From: Nitrospira sp.
GTDB lineage: Bacteria; Nitrospirota; Nitrospiria; Nitrospirales; Nitrospiraceae
Length of the DNA stretch: 33,768 nt
NCBI GenBank assembly: GCA_005239465.1
Contig: SPAW01000014.1
Span: 1-33,768, forward strand
Direction of reading: 5' to 3'
Made by a program: the position numbers and the translations under genes. Shown here piece by piece: positions 1-8,154 of the stretch (positions within the stretch are counted from its first letter, which is position 1; each line of letters begins with the position of its first letter). The notes below the pieces were generated by a model that saw only the letters and a list, made by a program, of their open reading frames with translations, was not told the origin of the DNA and searched no databases.

Positions 1-1079
1 TGCCGGGCCTCCTCCTCGGAGACGATGGGAATCCAACTGCCAACCGTGTACTTGCCCCATTTTTCCGGGCTCCGTTCAGCGGCCGCCGTGATGAGCGTGC
101 GATCCAAGCCGTAATATTGCAGGATGACGTTTCCCTTGGTCGAAGCGCCATAGACATACACTCGTTTGCCCTTCGCCACTTCCTGTTTGATGAAGCTCAC
201 GCACCGGCGTCGATTGTCCTCCAGCCGCCGTCCAAACGCTTTGAGATCCTCCAGTGTGAACCGCTCATCGAACTTGATGCCTGTACCCCTGTAGTGCCTG
301 GCAAAAATGCGGTAGCTGCCGCCGTTTACATCATTCTCTTCAATCTTAAGGATTTCGAGCCCATTGGATTCGAACAGATACTTCAGCGACTCCAGCGAGT
401 AATATTCCAGATGCTCGTGACAGATATTGCCGATGTCGTTCTTTTCCAGCATCGAGGCCAGGCACATCAGTTGGGCCACGAAGGCCCCGTCCTCGGCCAA
501 GGCTTTCTGCGCGTCGCCGATGAACTGGTTGGGGTCCTCCAGGTCGTAGAACATGCCAATGGCCGTGACGACCTTGGCCTTGCCGAATCCCTCCTGCTTC
601 GCCAGCGCCGCGTAACCTTCATACCGCCAGAAGTCGTGCAACACGACGTCGGCGTTCTTGCGGAGGAGGTCAATCAGGTTGTTAGCCGGCTCGCACCCAA
701 CCCGCCGAATCCCCTTCACGCCATAACTCGCCAGCAGGGTTCCATCGTTGGCCCCGATGTCCAGCATCACGTCACCGGCCTTCAATGGCACCATCTGCTC
801 GATCGCCCGCGTGATGTCCCGCAATGCCCTTCGCATCGTATCGGTTACGCCGGACCTGTACCAATAGAAACGTCTGTACAGCAATTCCTGCGGAGCAGTG
901 TGGCGCAACTGCAACAGGGTACATTTGCCACATAACACCAGGTCGAGCGGCGCCTTCAGGCCCTGCCCGATCCTCTCAGGCGGGACAAAATCGTTGATGT
1001 ACTGCTCTCCGAGCGAGAATACCTCTCCTAAATCCCCTGACCCGCATAAACGGCACGTAGTTCGCCTAGTTATTTCCAC
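1..1079 (-). CDS. Class I SAM-dependent C-methyltransferase with N-terminal zinc-binding domain (partial)
   Basis: The gene reads off the window start, so about 359 residues are visible of a family usually near 410. The N-terminus carries the Cys pairs of a Methyltransf_13-type zinc site (CRLC, then CGKC). The SAM-binding motif LDIGANDGTLL follows, then the NICHEHLEYYS stretch typical of the NDP-hexose C-methyltransferases, and a C-terminal YGASTKGN glycine motif. By family the enzyme methylates a carbon of a keto-deoxysugar nucleotide in the cytoplasm. I chose a GTG start at 1079: a GGAG sits about 6 nt upstream and the start overlaps the end of the glycosyltransferase gene by 10 bp, which suggests translational coupling. 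An ATG-only reading would lose the zinc domain. The exact sugar substrate cannot be read from sequence; a branched or methylated sugar of this cluster is inferred. Confidence 0.88.
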   Translation of the reverse strand, partial: MEITRRTTCRLCGSGDLGEVFSLGEQYINDFVPPERIGQGLKAPLDLVLCGKCTLLQLRHTAPQELLYRRFYWYRSGVTDTMRRALRDITRAIEQMVPLKAGDVMLDIGANDGTLLASYGVKGIRRVGCEPANNLIDLLRKNADVVLHDFWRYEGYAALAKQEGFGKAKVVTAIGMFYDLEDPNQFIGDAQKALAEDGAFVAQLMCLASMLEKNDIGNICHEHLEYYSLESLKYLFESNGLEILKIEENDVNGGSYRIFARHYRGTGIKFDERFTLEDLKAFGRRLEDNRRRCVSFIKQEVAKGKRVYVYGASTKGNVILQYYGLDRTLITAAAERSPEKWGKYTVGSWIPIVSEEEAR

Positions 1080-2224
1080 TTGGTACTCCGAATCTCATCG
1101 CGGCTTTCGATGAATCTCAGACTTTTCTCCGCCACCTTTTCCCATGACAATGTCCGGACCCAGCGCAACCCGTCTTGGGCATACTGATCTCGCAACTCCG
1201 GAGTTGCGATGACCCGTTCCAGTAGCTCGGCCGTCTGCCGGCGGTCAGTGGGATCCTCCAGTATCACGGCATTCCCGCCTACCGTCTCTTTCAGCAACGG
1301 CGAAGTAATCGCGGGAGTGCCGCACTTCATGGCCTCCTTGACCATCAACGATTCCCCATCAACGGTCGAAGTGCAGATGTAGTACCAGGCGGCACGGTAG
1401 AAATCGACAATGTCTTCCTCCGGCGTGCGGGGAAGGTAAAATCCGCTTCCCCCGTCGATCAACGGTTTCATCTTCTGCTCGATATCCACAAATGGCACAG
1501 TGATATTGCGCCCAACCACGACCAGGCCGACGTCCGGATACTTCTCATGGATGTCCATAAACGCATCAATGAGGACGTCCACATTTCTTCTGCGGGTGAT
1601 CCCGCCCATGGAAAGGATATACCGTTCCGGGAATCCATATTTCCGGCGGAATGCCCTCAGGTGCTCGGGATCATCACTTGGAGCAAACTTATCGTCGGCC
1701 GCAAACGGCACGACACAGATTCGCTCGGCAGGGATGCCATAATACTTCTGGATCTGAGACGAATCGAACTGGGAGCACGTCAATAACCCAGCCGCCCTCC
1801 TGCAGGAGGGCGGCATGAAGAGACCGAAGGAGATAAGGTCCGACAATTTATAGTGAGATGGATGGGTATTGCACGCGATGTCCCACGCTCCCACGACCGT
1901 CTTGACGCCAAACGTCACTAATGGCGCGGAGTACCAAGGGGTAAAAAACAGGTCCAGCTTGTTATTCTTGATCGCAAACGGCATGAGCAACTGTTCGCCA
2001 ACGATCCTGCGCCTCTTCAAGAGCCTCGGCCCTTTTATCCGAACACGCTCCGTGTTCTCCTGTTCCAAAAAGTCCGCCCGGGGCAACTGATTTTGAAAAA
2101 AGAGCACATACCGATGTTGCGGCGCCATCCATGGCCAAAACCTCAGCATGTTCAGCAGATATCTCGCAGGCCCCCCGATGGGCCAATGGCTTTCGATACA
2201 GCGGGCATCGATGCCGATTCTCAT
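1070..2224 (-). CDS. Glycosyltransferase family 4 (GT-B fold)
   Basis: 384 residues, normal for GT4. The N-terminus (MRIGIDARCI...GGPARYLLNML) is the usual first Rossmann strand with acceptor-side glycine loop. The central part has FILSMGG-like geometry (YILSMGGITRRRNVDVLIDA), and the C-terminal half has the EX7E-type donor motif in ESLMVKEAMKCGTPAI. It should transfer a nucleotide-activated sugar onto a lipid-linked or protein-linked glycan at the inner face of the membrane; donor and acceptor are unknown. The start has a good site (GAGGTG, about 5 nt away), only 6 bp after the stop of the upstream methyltransferase. Its stop overlaps the next gene by 10 bp. All neighbours are sugar-nucleotide genes, so a role in the same polysaccharide is a safe inference. 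Confidence 0.9.
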   Translation of the reverse strand: MRIGIDARCIESHWPIGGPARYLLNMLRFWPWMAPQHRYVLFFQNQLPRADFLEQENTERVRIKGPRLLKRRRIVGEQLLMPFAIKNNKLDLFFTPWYSAPLVTFGVKTVVGAWDIACNTHPSHYKLSDLISFGLFMPPSCRRAAGLLTCSQFDSSQIQKYYGIPAERICVVPFAADDKFAPSDDPEHLRAFRRKYGFPERYILSMGGITRRRNVDVLIDAFMDIHEKYPDVGLVVVGRNITVPFVDIEQKMKPLIDGGSGFYLPRTPEEDIVDFYRAAWYYICTSTVDGESLMVKEAMKCGTPAITSPLLKETVGGNAVILEDPTDRRQTAELLERVIATPELRDQYAQDGLRWVRTLSWEKVAEKSLRFIESRDEIRSTKWK

Positions 2225-2230
2225 GCCACC

Positions 2231-3115
2231 TCATCCCCTCTTAATTCCGTAAATCGCATACCCGATCCCCCACAACTCGCTCCATCGACTCCTGGACTCG
2301 TTGAATCTCCGCCATTGCGGGAGTAAGGCTTTCATGGCCCGTGCGTAGAGTTTGTGCGCTGCTTTCGGCAACGCAAGAGCTGGGAAGGGGGTGGTCACGA
2401 AATCCTCGACCGCCGTCAAGCCGGCTTCTTTGCACGCACGGACATAATCGTTCAGGCTCCAGGTTTTCACTTGATAGTCGGAAGGTATCTGGCGGACCCT
2501 CTTGAATGCATCCCTGAAATTCCCCTTCATCAAGTTTCTCAGCGAGTAGGCCACCGTCCGTTCAATGTCCGCGATACTCTGGATGCTGAATTTCGGCGGC
2601 ACCACGTTGGCGGCAAACACCCCTCCCGGCTTCAATACGCGAACCATCTCTTTGACCGCACACCCCAGATCATCCTGAAATTCCAGCACACCGCCACTGT
2701 ACACGACGTCGAACTCTCCAGCACCGAAGCAGATATTGGTTATGTCTCCCAGAACAAACTCACCGTCCAAAGACAGGGCCTCGAAATTCCGCCTGACGAT
2801 GGACAGAGCCTGCTCAGAATTGTCAAGAAGGGTGCACTGATAGCCTCGCTGGGCCATGTATTGAGACACTCTCGCGCTCCCGCAACCGCACTCGAGCATT
2901 CTCTTGCCTGGCGCGTGCTTCCCAAAACACTCGTACCAGTATTCAAACGTGACGTGCCAAACGAGGTCATACCAGGTATCAGGAGTAGCATTGCGGGTCG
3001 CAGGCGGCACACTTTGCCTTGCCCAGAACTCATCCCACCACCGCTGATCATTCTTCACCTGGAGGATCCAGCAGACTATCGGATAGGAATGATCACCACA
3101 GTGTGGCCTCGTCAC
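2231..3115 (-). CDS. Class I SAM-dependent methyltransferase
   Basis: About 294 residues. The SAM-binding motif I is clear (MLECGCGSARVSQYMA). An acidic residue ends strand 2 (CTLLDNS), then come FDVVYSGGVLEF (motif II region) and RVLKPGGVFAANV (motif III). This is a standard Methyltransf_11/25-type fold, probably O-methylating a sugar or lipid of the glycan pathway; substrate not identifiable. The start given is a GTG that overlaps the aminotransferase stop by 4 bp (GTGA). A second GTG at 3058, giving a protein beginning VKNDQRWWDEFW, fits the family N-terminus better but has no clear ribosome site either. It sits between an aminotransferase and a glycosyltransferase in one co-directional run. 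Confidence 0.85.
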   Translation of the reverse strand: MTRPHCGDHSYPIVCWILQVKNDQRWWDEFWARQSVPPATRNATPDTWYDLVWHVTFEYWYECFGKHAPGKRMLECGCGSARVSQYMAQRGYQCTLLDNSEQALSIVRRNFEALSLDGEFVLGDITNICFGAGEFDVVYSGGVLEFQDDLGCAVKEMVRVLKPGGVFAANVVPPKFSIQSIADIERTVAYSLRNLMKGNFRDAFKRVRQIPSDYQVKTWSLNDYVRACKEAGLTAVEDFVTTPFPALALPKAAHKLYARAMKALLPQWRRFNESRSRWSELWGIGYAIYGIKRG

Positions 3116-4200
3116 TGTGGATTCGCTAGGAAAGTTTTGATGAGACGGATCACCGTATCCTTCTCTTCATCAGTCAAGTGAGAGGAGGACGGCAGGTACA
3201 TGCCCCGGCGACCCAAATCCTCCGCGATCGGAAACGGCGCGCTGGTTTTATAGACCGGTTGCAGATTCATGGGGAGAAAAAACGTCCTTGTCTCCACTCC
3301 GTTGTCGGCTAAACACCGCTGGAGACCATCCCGAGTCCGCTCGTCTTGCAACAGGATTCCGTGCATCCAGGATACGGTGGTGGCATATGCTTTCTGCTCC
3401 AGCATTTCCACGGTTCCCTTGAGTCGTTCACTGTAATAGGCGGCGTTCTTCCGGCGCGCGTCGATCAGGCTGTCCAACCGTTCTAATTGGGCCCTGCCGA
3501 CCGCGGCCTCGAGAGAGCTCATGCGGAGGTTCCACGCCAGACGTCTGTGCCAGAAATGCTTTTCATCATCGAAGTCGTAGGCTCGAGAATGCCGCAGGTG
3601 ATAGGCCAGCTTGTCGTCATTCGTAATGATCATGCCGCCCTCACCACAGGTCATCAGCTTATTGGCATAAAACGAAAAACACGCGGCATCCGAAAACGTG
3701 CCGACAGGCTTCCCTTTGTACAGCGCGCCATGCGCTTCCGCGCAATCCTCTACAATCTTCAAGTCGTAATCGCGGGCGATTTCCAGGATCGGGTCCATAT
3801 CACAGGGATGTCCGTAAATATGCACGGGGATAATGGCCTTTGTCCTCGTGGTGACCTTCTCGCGAATCTGCCGCACATCGATGTTGCCCGTACCCGGCTC
3901 GGAATCCACGAAGACACACGTCGCCCCACACTGGGTAACCGCTCCGGCCGTCGCGACCATGGTAAAGGTCGGCACAATCACTTCATCCCCTTGCCGGACC
4001 CCCAGGGTCCACAGGGACAAGAACAGTGCCGATCCTCCTGAATTGACCGCCACGGCATGCCTGACGCCGAACCGTTCGGCGAAGGCCTTCTCGAAGGTCG
4101 CAACCGGCGGAGCCGTGGAAGAAAGCCAATTGCGCTCCAAGGCCTCCATGACATACTTCTTCTCCAGTTCTGAGAGAGTCGGCTCGCACACGTGTATCAT
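3112..4200 (-). CDS. DegT/DnrJ/EryC1/StrS-family PLP aminotransferase (perosamine-synthase-like)
   Basis: 362 residues from the ATG at 4200, which has GGAG about 8 nt upstream; a longer reading to 4335 would overlap the flippase gene and has no family match. The Schiff-base lysine is about K181 in SFYANKLMTCGEGG and the pyridine-nitrogen Asp is about D152 in VEDCAEAHGA. The family converts 4-keto (or 3-keto) sugar nucleotides to amino sugars. GDP-mannose 4,6-dehydratase is encoded at 11952-13016 and would supply GDP-4-keto-6-deoxymannose, so a GDP-perosamine synthase role is a reasonable inference but not proven. The stop overlaps the next gene by 4 bp. A second DegT enzyme lies at 6713-8143, implying two amino sugars or two steps. 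Confidence 0.88.
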   Translation of the reverse strand: MIHVCEPTLSELEKKYVMEALERNWLSSTAPPVATFEKAFAERFGVRHAVAVNSGGSALFLSLWTLGVRQGDEVIVPTFTMVATAGAVTQCGATCVFVDSEPGTGNIDVRQIREKVTTRTKAIIPVHIYGHPCDMDPILEIARDYDLKIVEDCAEAHGALYKGKPVGTFSDAACFSFYANKLMTCGEGGMIITNDDKLAYHLRHSRAYDFDDEKHFWHRRLAWNLRMSSLEAAVGRAQLERLDSLIDARRKNAAYYSERLKGTVEMLEQKAYATTVSWMHGILLQDERTRDGLQRCLADNGVETRTFFLPMNLQPVYKTSAPFPIAEDLGRRGMYLPSSSHLTDEEKDTVIRLIKTFLANPQ

Positions 4201-4249
4201 CTTCTCACTCCATGGAAGGATCTGCCTCACCGGTTGCTTACGATTAGAC

Positions 4250-5767
4250 TCAAACTGTACTCGTTCGACGACCAACGATGGCCAAGTCGCTGGGGCATAC
4301 GATCCTGCTCCGCCAGAGAAAGACCAAAAAAGCAAATAGAATGAGGGTTTTGACGGCGATCGCAGCCGCAGCTTGCTCCAACCTCAACTCGGTCCCGAGA
4401 GCAATAAGAGCTGCGAATGCGACGCCAACCAACGCAATCTTTCCAGTATCGAAAGGGATGCGGTACACCTTCTGCGAAGCGATAAAAATGGCGCAGGCAT
4501 AGACGGCCATGGCAACGACGGTGGCATACGCCGCCCCCATCATCCCAAAAGGTGGTATAAGCAGCATATTAAGTCCAACATTCACACAGGCGGCGATTCC
4601 CGTCAGGACAGGCATGTAGTGTGACTTCTGTTCGTAGAATATAATGTTGGTGAGGAGGATACCCAGTCCCATAAAGACAAACCCGATCACAATCAATGGG
4701 ATGATGCGGTGCGCTTCGTAATAGTCCGGTGTCGTGACGAGGAACACCAGTTCGCGAGAGAACAAGGCCAACACCAGGCCGATGAAGAGAAAAGCGCAGA
4801 GGCTATAAGTCAGGAGCTTCGCAATGATCTCTTTTGCACCAGGGCGGCTCGAGATAGAAAAGAAGTACGGCGCCCAGGCATTGTTCAACCCGGCGGTGAC
4901 GACCACCATCAGACTCGCCATGTTGTAGCCAAGTGAATAGATACCGACCTCCTGAAGCGTCGCATAGTATTGCAGGAACATCCGATCTGACAGATCGATA
5001 ACCCACCAGAAGATCAAATGCGGCACGAGAGGCACCCCGAACTTTAGAGACCTTTTTACTTCGCTCCAGGACCAGTAGGGACGAATATGTGGTCGAACCA
5101 AATAGGTGACCAGCAATCCGATGGCCATGGCGCCGACAAATTCCCCCTCGATCTTGCCCAGCGCTCCATTCTGCCTAACGACGACGAAGCACAGGATCAG
5201 TCCAAAGCTTACAAAAGATTGGGTGATCTGAAGAGCCACATACTTCACAGGTTCCTGTTTGGTTCGGTACACCGTGAGCATGACCGTCGATGCCATGCCG
5301 ACGAAAACCGTCCATATCGCCAGCCTAATGTACGTGTTGAAAGGAATCCCTCGGAATAATGCTGTAGAGAGCGCTTCTCCGTAACGGTCGAAAAGAAATA
5401 CGACGGAGAACGAAACCAGCAGTAACAACAGTGAGATATTGCCTAGAAATTGCCGGCGCTGGAGGTCATCCGGATAGTCAAAATAGTACCTGGTCATCGC
5501 GCCGTTCAAGCCCATGACGCAGAGAATGCCGAACCCGGTCGTCAGCGCCTTGACGACCTCGATAATGCCGTAATCGGCCGGCGTTAGATAGCGGGTGTAC
5601 ACTGGGATCAGCACGAACGCCAGCGCCTTCGTGGCCAGATCTCCAGCAATGTAGGTCGCCGATCCTTGGAATAGAGAGCTTATATGACTACGAAGACTCG
5701 ACTCGCCGTTCGCCTGTGCGAGCGCTGCATCTTCGGCCGCCTGTTCTTCTGCCTGGGCCAATGTCAT
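4250..5767 (-). CDS. Wzx-type polysaccharide/oligosaccharide flippase (MATE/MVF superfamily)
   Basis: 505 residues with many hydrophobic segments from about residue 30 to 490, consistent with 12-14 membrane helices. The early pattern (FQGSATYIAGDLATKALAF, then YTRYLTPADYGI) is characteristic of Polysacc_synt/Wzx flippases. A soluble N-terminal tail of about 25 residues rich in Glu/Ala precedes helix 1. By family it moves undecaprenyl-linked repeat units from the cytoplasmic to the periplasmic side of the inner membrane. Start ATG overlaps the NeuA-type gene stop by 4 bp (ATGA), so translation is probably coupled. It marks this cluster as one that exports its product. A ligase or polymerase is not visible in the window. 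Confidence 0.9.
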   Translation of the reverse strand: MTLAQAEEQAAEDAALAQANGESSLRSHISSLFQGSATYIAGDLATKALAFVLIPVYTRYLTPADYGIIEVVKALTTGFGILCVMGLNGAMTRYYFDYPDDLQRRQFLGNISLLLLLVSFSVVFLFDRYGEALSTALFRGIPFNTYIRLAIWTVFVGMASTVMLTVYRTKQEPVKYVALQITQSFVSFGLILCFVVVRQNGALGKIEGEFVGAMAIGLLVTYLVRPHIRPYWSWSEVKRSLKFGVPLVPHLIFWWVIDLSDRMFLQYYATLQEVGIYSLGYNMASLMVVVTAGLNNAWAPYFFSISSRPGAKEIIAKLLTYSLCAFLFIGLVLALFSRELVFLVTTPDYYEAHRIIPLIVIGFVFMGLGILLTNIIFYEQKSHYMPVLTGIAACVNVGLNMLLIPPFGMMGAAYATVVAMAVYACAIFIASQKVYRIPFDTGKIALVGVAFAALIALGTELRLEQAAAAIAVKTLILFAFLVFLWRSRIVCPSDLAIVGRRTSTV

Positions 5768-6528
5768 CTACTTGGCCCTAATGTCTCTGTGGCCGACCTG
5801 TGTGGCTTCGTCGGAATTCTGCACTTTTGTAGGAGCATCTCCGCGACTTGGAAATCCAATTCGTCGTCAATGTCGATAGAATCCTTCCGTTCCATAATGA
5901 ACGCCGTCGGCTTGCTATTCTGAAGATCTTCTTTCATGAGAGCTGGATATGTGTCTGCGAATATCGCTCCGTTCAGGCGATAGATCTTCGGCAGGTCTTG
6001 CCTTCTGGCGTACTTTTTACGCTGAGGCATGAGCTCAATGAGGGTACCTTGTGGCTCCAAGCGTCGCATCCAACATGGCGAATGCTCGGCTTCGCATACA
6101 CTGACCACGCGCTGAGCCTTGGTCCGGAGCATCAGCTTGATCGCTGCATCGATGTGTTCGGCCGTTCTCAGTGGTGAGGTGGGCTGCAATGTCACGACGA
6201 TATCATTCTTGACGCCGTACTGCTGCTCTAGAAGCCTGACGGCATGGCGTATGACCAGCACGCGGGGGGTCTCATCCATGACCAATTCGGCAGGCCGCAG
6301 GAATGGCACCTCTGCCCCATAGGCCTTGGCGATGTCTGCGATGTGAATGCTATCCGTTGAAACGATTACTCGCTGAATAAAACGTGAAGCGAGGGCCGCC
6401 TTAATCGTATAGTAGATAAGCGGCTTGCCGCAAAGGTGACGAATATTTTTGTTTGGAATGCCTTTTGAGCCTGACCTCGCCGGAATGACTCCGACAATCG
6501 TCAATCTGGACTTTTCTTTTTGGCGCAA
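5764..6528 (-). CDS. CMP-nonulosonate (acylneuraminate) cytidylyltransferase, NeuA-like
   Basis: 254 residues, normal for NeuA/PseF/LegF. The N-terminal nucleotide-binding motif is intact: IPARSGSKGIPNKN at about residues 15-28, with the GKPLIYYTI helix after it. VSTDS, LQPTSPLR and YRLNGAIF are further family motifs. It should activate a nonulosonic acid with CTP to give CMP-sugar plus pyrophosphate in the cytoplasm. With the NeuB-type synthase at 9678-10745 this gives the last two steps of a sialic-, pseudaminic- or legionaminic-like pathway; sequence reading alone does not say which. The gene overlaps the flippase start by 4 bp. About 180 bp separates it from the CBS-aminotransferase gene, and that gap contains a small ORF. 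Confidence 0.88.
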   Translation of the reverse strand: MRQKEKSRLTIVGVIPARSGSKGIPNKNIRHLCGKPLIYYTIKAALASRFIQRVIVSTDSIHIADIAKAYGAEVPFLRPAELVMDETPRVLVIRHAVRLLEQQYGVKNDIVVTLQPTSPLRTAEHIDAAIKLMLRTKAQRVVSVCEAEHSPCWMRRLEPQGTLIELMPQRKKYARRQDLPKIYRLNGAIFADTYPALMKEDLQNSKPTAFIMERKDSIDIDDELDFQVAEMLLQKCRIPTKPHRSATETLGPSR

Positions 6529-6545
6529 TGGCCACTATCCCTATT

Positions 6546-6707
6546 CTATCTGTAGACGGACGCGAATGATCCGACCACGCGAGCACAATTAGCGACGCCT
6601 CCACCGTAGGCCGATACTATGATATGCCATTCACCCAGTTCCTCAAGACCATGCTTGAGCGCAACAGTCGGCCATTTATCGGCGACGGTTTTGCGCATTC
6701 TCGTCAT
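6546..6707 (-). CDS. Small 53-residue ORF between the CBS-aminotransferase and NeuA-like genes
   Basis: An ATG at 6707 lies 5 nt after the TAA of the aminotransferase gene and opens a 53-codon frame that closes with TAG at 6546, 17 nt before the NeuA-like start. The product begins MTRMRKTVADKWPTVALKHG and includes a run with three glycines (SAYGGG). I do not recognise a family. No clear Shine-Dalgarno is present, though tight spacing would allow re-initiation. In this otherwise tightly packed operon a 180-bp gap is unusual, so this could be a genuine small gene or the N-terminal stub of a lost larger one. Chance ORF remains possible. Confidence 0.35.
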   Translation of the reverse strand: MTRMRKTVADKWPTVALKHGLEELGEWHIIVSAYGGGVANCARVVGSFASVYR

Positions 6708-6712
6708 GCTGA

Positions 6713-8143
6713 TTATTGCAGAGACGACTTGAGGGCCAAACAGACGCGATCGATCTCACCCAAGCCCATGCTCGCAAAAGTCGGAAGACTCAGCCCTCGT
6801 CTCGATATGTCTTCGGCGACTGGGAAATGGCCTTCTTGAGCATGCGGCGGCATGGTATGGATGGGATAGAAGACCGGCCGACTGTCGATTCCAGCCTGCT
6901 TCAGCTTGGCTATGACGCGATCCCGGTCGACCTCGTGCTTTAACAGGATCGTATAGAGCCAGTTGACTCGTTCGGCCCACTTGGCTTGCGGAGGCAACTG
7001 TACCCGAGGATCCCCGACGAGATGATCGGTGTACGCATTGTGGATTTCTCTCCGACGATTCAGAAGCGCTTCAATCTGCTCCATTTGGGCAACCCCAACC
7101 GCTGCTTGCAGATTGGTCAGACGATAGTTATACCCAATCACGTCGTGCCAATATCTCTTGGCCTTCGACATTCCGTGGTCGCGAAGCACCCGCGCGCGCT
7201 CAGCGATCCCGTCGTCATTCGTCGTCAACATTCCACCTTCGCCGGTGGTGACAATTTTATTTCCATAGAAGCTGAAGCATCCGATATCGCCAATTCCTCC
7301 AACTCTCATTTCCTTGTATCTCGCTCCATGCGCTTCCGCTGCGTCCTCAATCACACGTAATCCGTGACGCCTTGCTATATCCATGATCGGGTCCATGTGT
7401 GCAGGATGCCCATAGAGGTGCACCGGAATGATCGCTTTCGTCCTTGGGGTGATGGCCCGCTCAATTTGAGACTCATTTATATTCCAGGTCTCTGGTTCGC
7501 TGTCGACAAACACCGGCGTCGCGCCCACATAGGTGACAGCATTCGCCGTCGCAATGAATGTCAGCGTCGGGACAACGACCTCATCTCCCGGCTTCACGTT
7601 GGCCAATAGCAGTGACAGGTGCAATGCGACAGTCCCGTTGCTGACCGCAATGGCATGCTTCACGCCGCAAAACTTTGCAAACGCCGCTTCAAATTCCGAG
7701 ACGAACCGACCTTGGGATGATATCCAATTCTTGAGCACACATTCCGTCACATACCGCAACTCGTTTCCCGAAAACGTCGGGCCCGCGACCGGCAAGTGGA
7801 CGTGATGGGTGAATGAAGCATGGTCGACAACGCGCCCGTCTTGATCAATGACGGGAATATATCTAATGCGCTCAGACATCAGAGCGATGATCTTCTCTAC
7901 GGGTGTTCCCACCTGTACGGTGACAGGGTCCGGAGTCATGAAGTCAGATACCCTGGCTTCAAGCAGCATGCCCTGCAAGATGGCCCGGCGAACGTCTCCA
8001 TCGGTTACGACCCCCTTCAACCGGCCCCCCTGATCGACAACGAACGCAATGCCACAGGCGTTTCGGTCGATTATGCGCAAGCTCTCACGCATACTTGCCC
8101 CGACCGGCACTATCATCTGCGTGAGTGAAGGAGGCTTCTTCAT
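6713..8143 (-). CDS. CBS-domain pair fused to DegT-family PLP aminotransferase
   Basis: 476 residues from the ATG at 8143, 12 nt after the stop of the upstream gene, with an AGAAGG upstream. Residues about 8-115 form a CBS (Bateman) pair: GIAFVVDQGGRLKGVVTDGD is CBS1 and VSDFMTPDPVTV...IRYIPVIDQDGRVV is CBS2. Residues about 118-476 are a complete sugar aminotransferase with PLP lysine about K296 (SFYGNKIVTTGEGG) and Asp in VIEDAAEAHGA. The enzyme half should aminate a 4-keto-6-deoxy sugar nucleotide; LegC-like function is inferred from NeuA/NeuB/NeuD neighbours. CBS pairs bind adenine nucleotides in other proteins, so allosteric control by nucleotide is a plausible inference. In Campylobacter legionaminate synthesis a CBS pair is fused to the nucleotidyltransferase PtmE instead. 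Confidence 0.88.
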   Translation of the reverse strand: MKKPPSLTQMIVPVGASMRESLRIIDRNACGIAFVVDQGGRLKGVVTDGDVRRAILQGMLLEARVSDFMTPDPVTVQVGTPVEKIIALMSERIRYIPVIDQDGRVVDHASFTHHVHLPVAGPTFSGNELRYVTECVLKNWISSQGRFVSEFEAAFAKFCGVKHAIAVSNGTVALHLSLLLANVKPGDEVVVPTLTFIATANAVTYVGATPVFVDSEPETWNINESQIERAITPRTKAIIPVHLYGHPAHMDPIMDIARRHGLRVIEDAAEAHGARYKEMRVGGIGDIGCFSFYGNKIVTTGEGGMLTTNDDGIAERARVLRDHGMSKAKRYWHDVIGYNYRLTNLQAAVGVAQMEQIEALLNRRREIHNAYTDHLVGDPRVQLPPQAKWAERVNWLYTILLKHEVDRDRVIAKLKQAGIDSRPVFYPIHTMPPHAQEGHFPVAEDISRRGLSLPTFASMGLGEIDRVCLALKSSLQ

Positions 8144-8154
8144 CCGAGGGCCTT

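Noticed and set aside
117-935. Long plus-strand open frame of 272 codons
   Set aside because: It is antisense to the C-methyltransferase, whose zinc, SAM and HEHLEYYS motifs are clear on the minus strand; the plus frame has no family resemblance.
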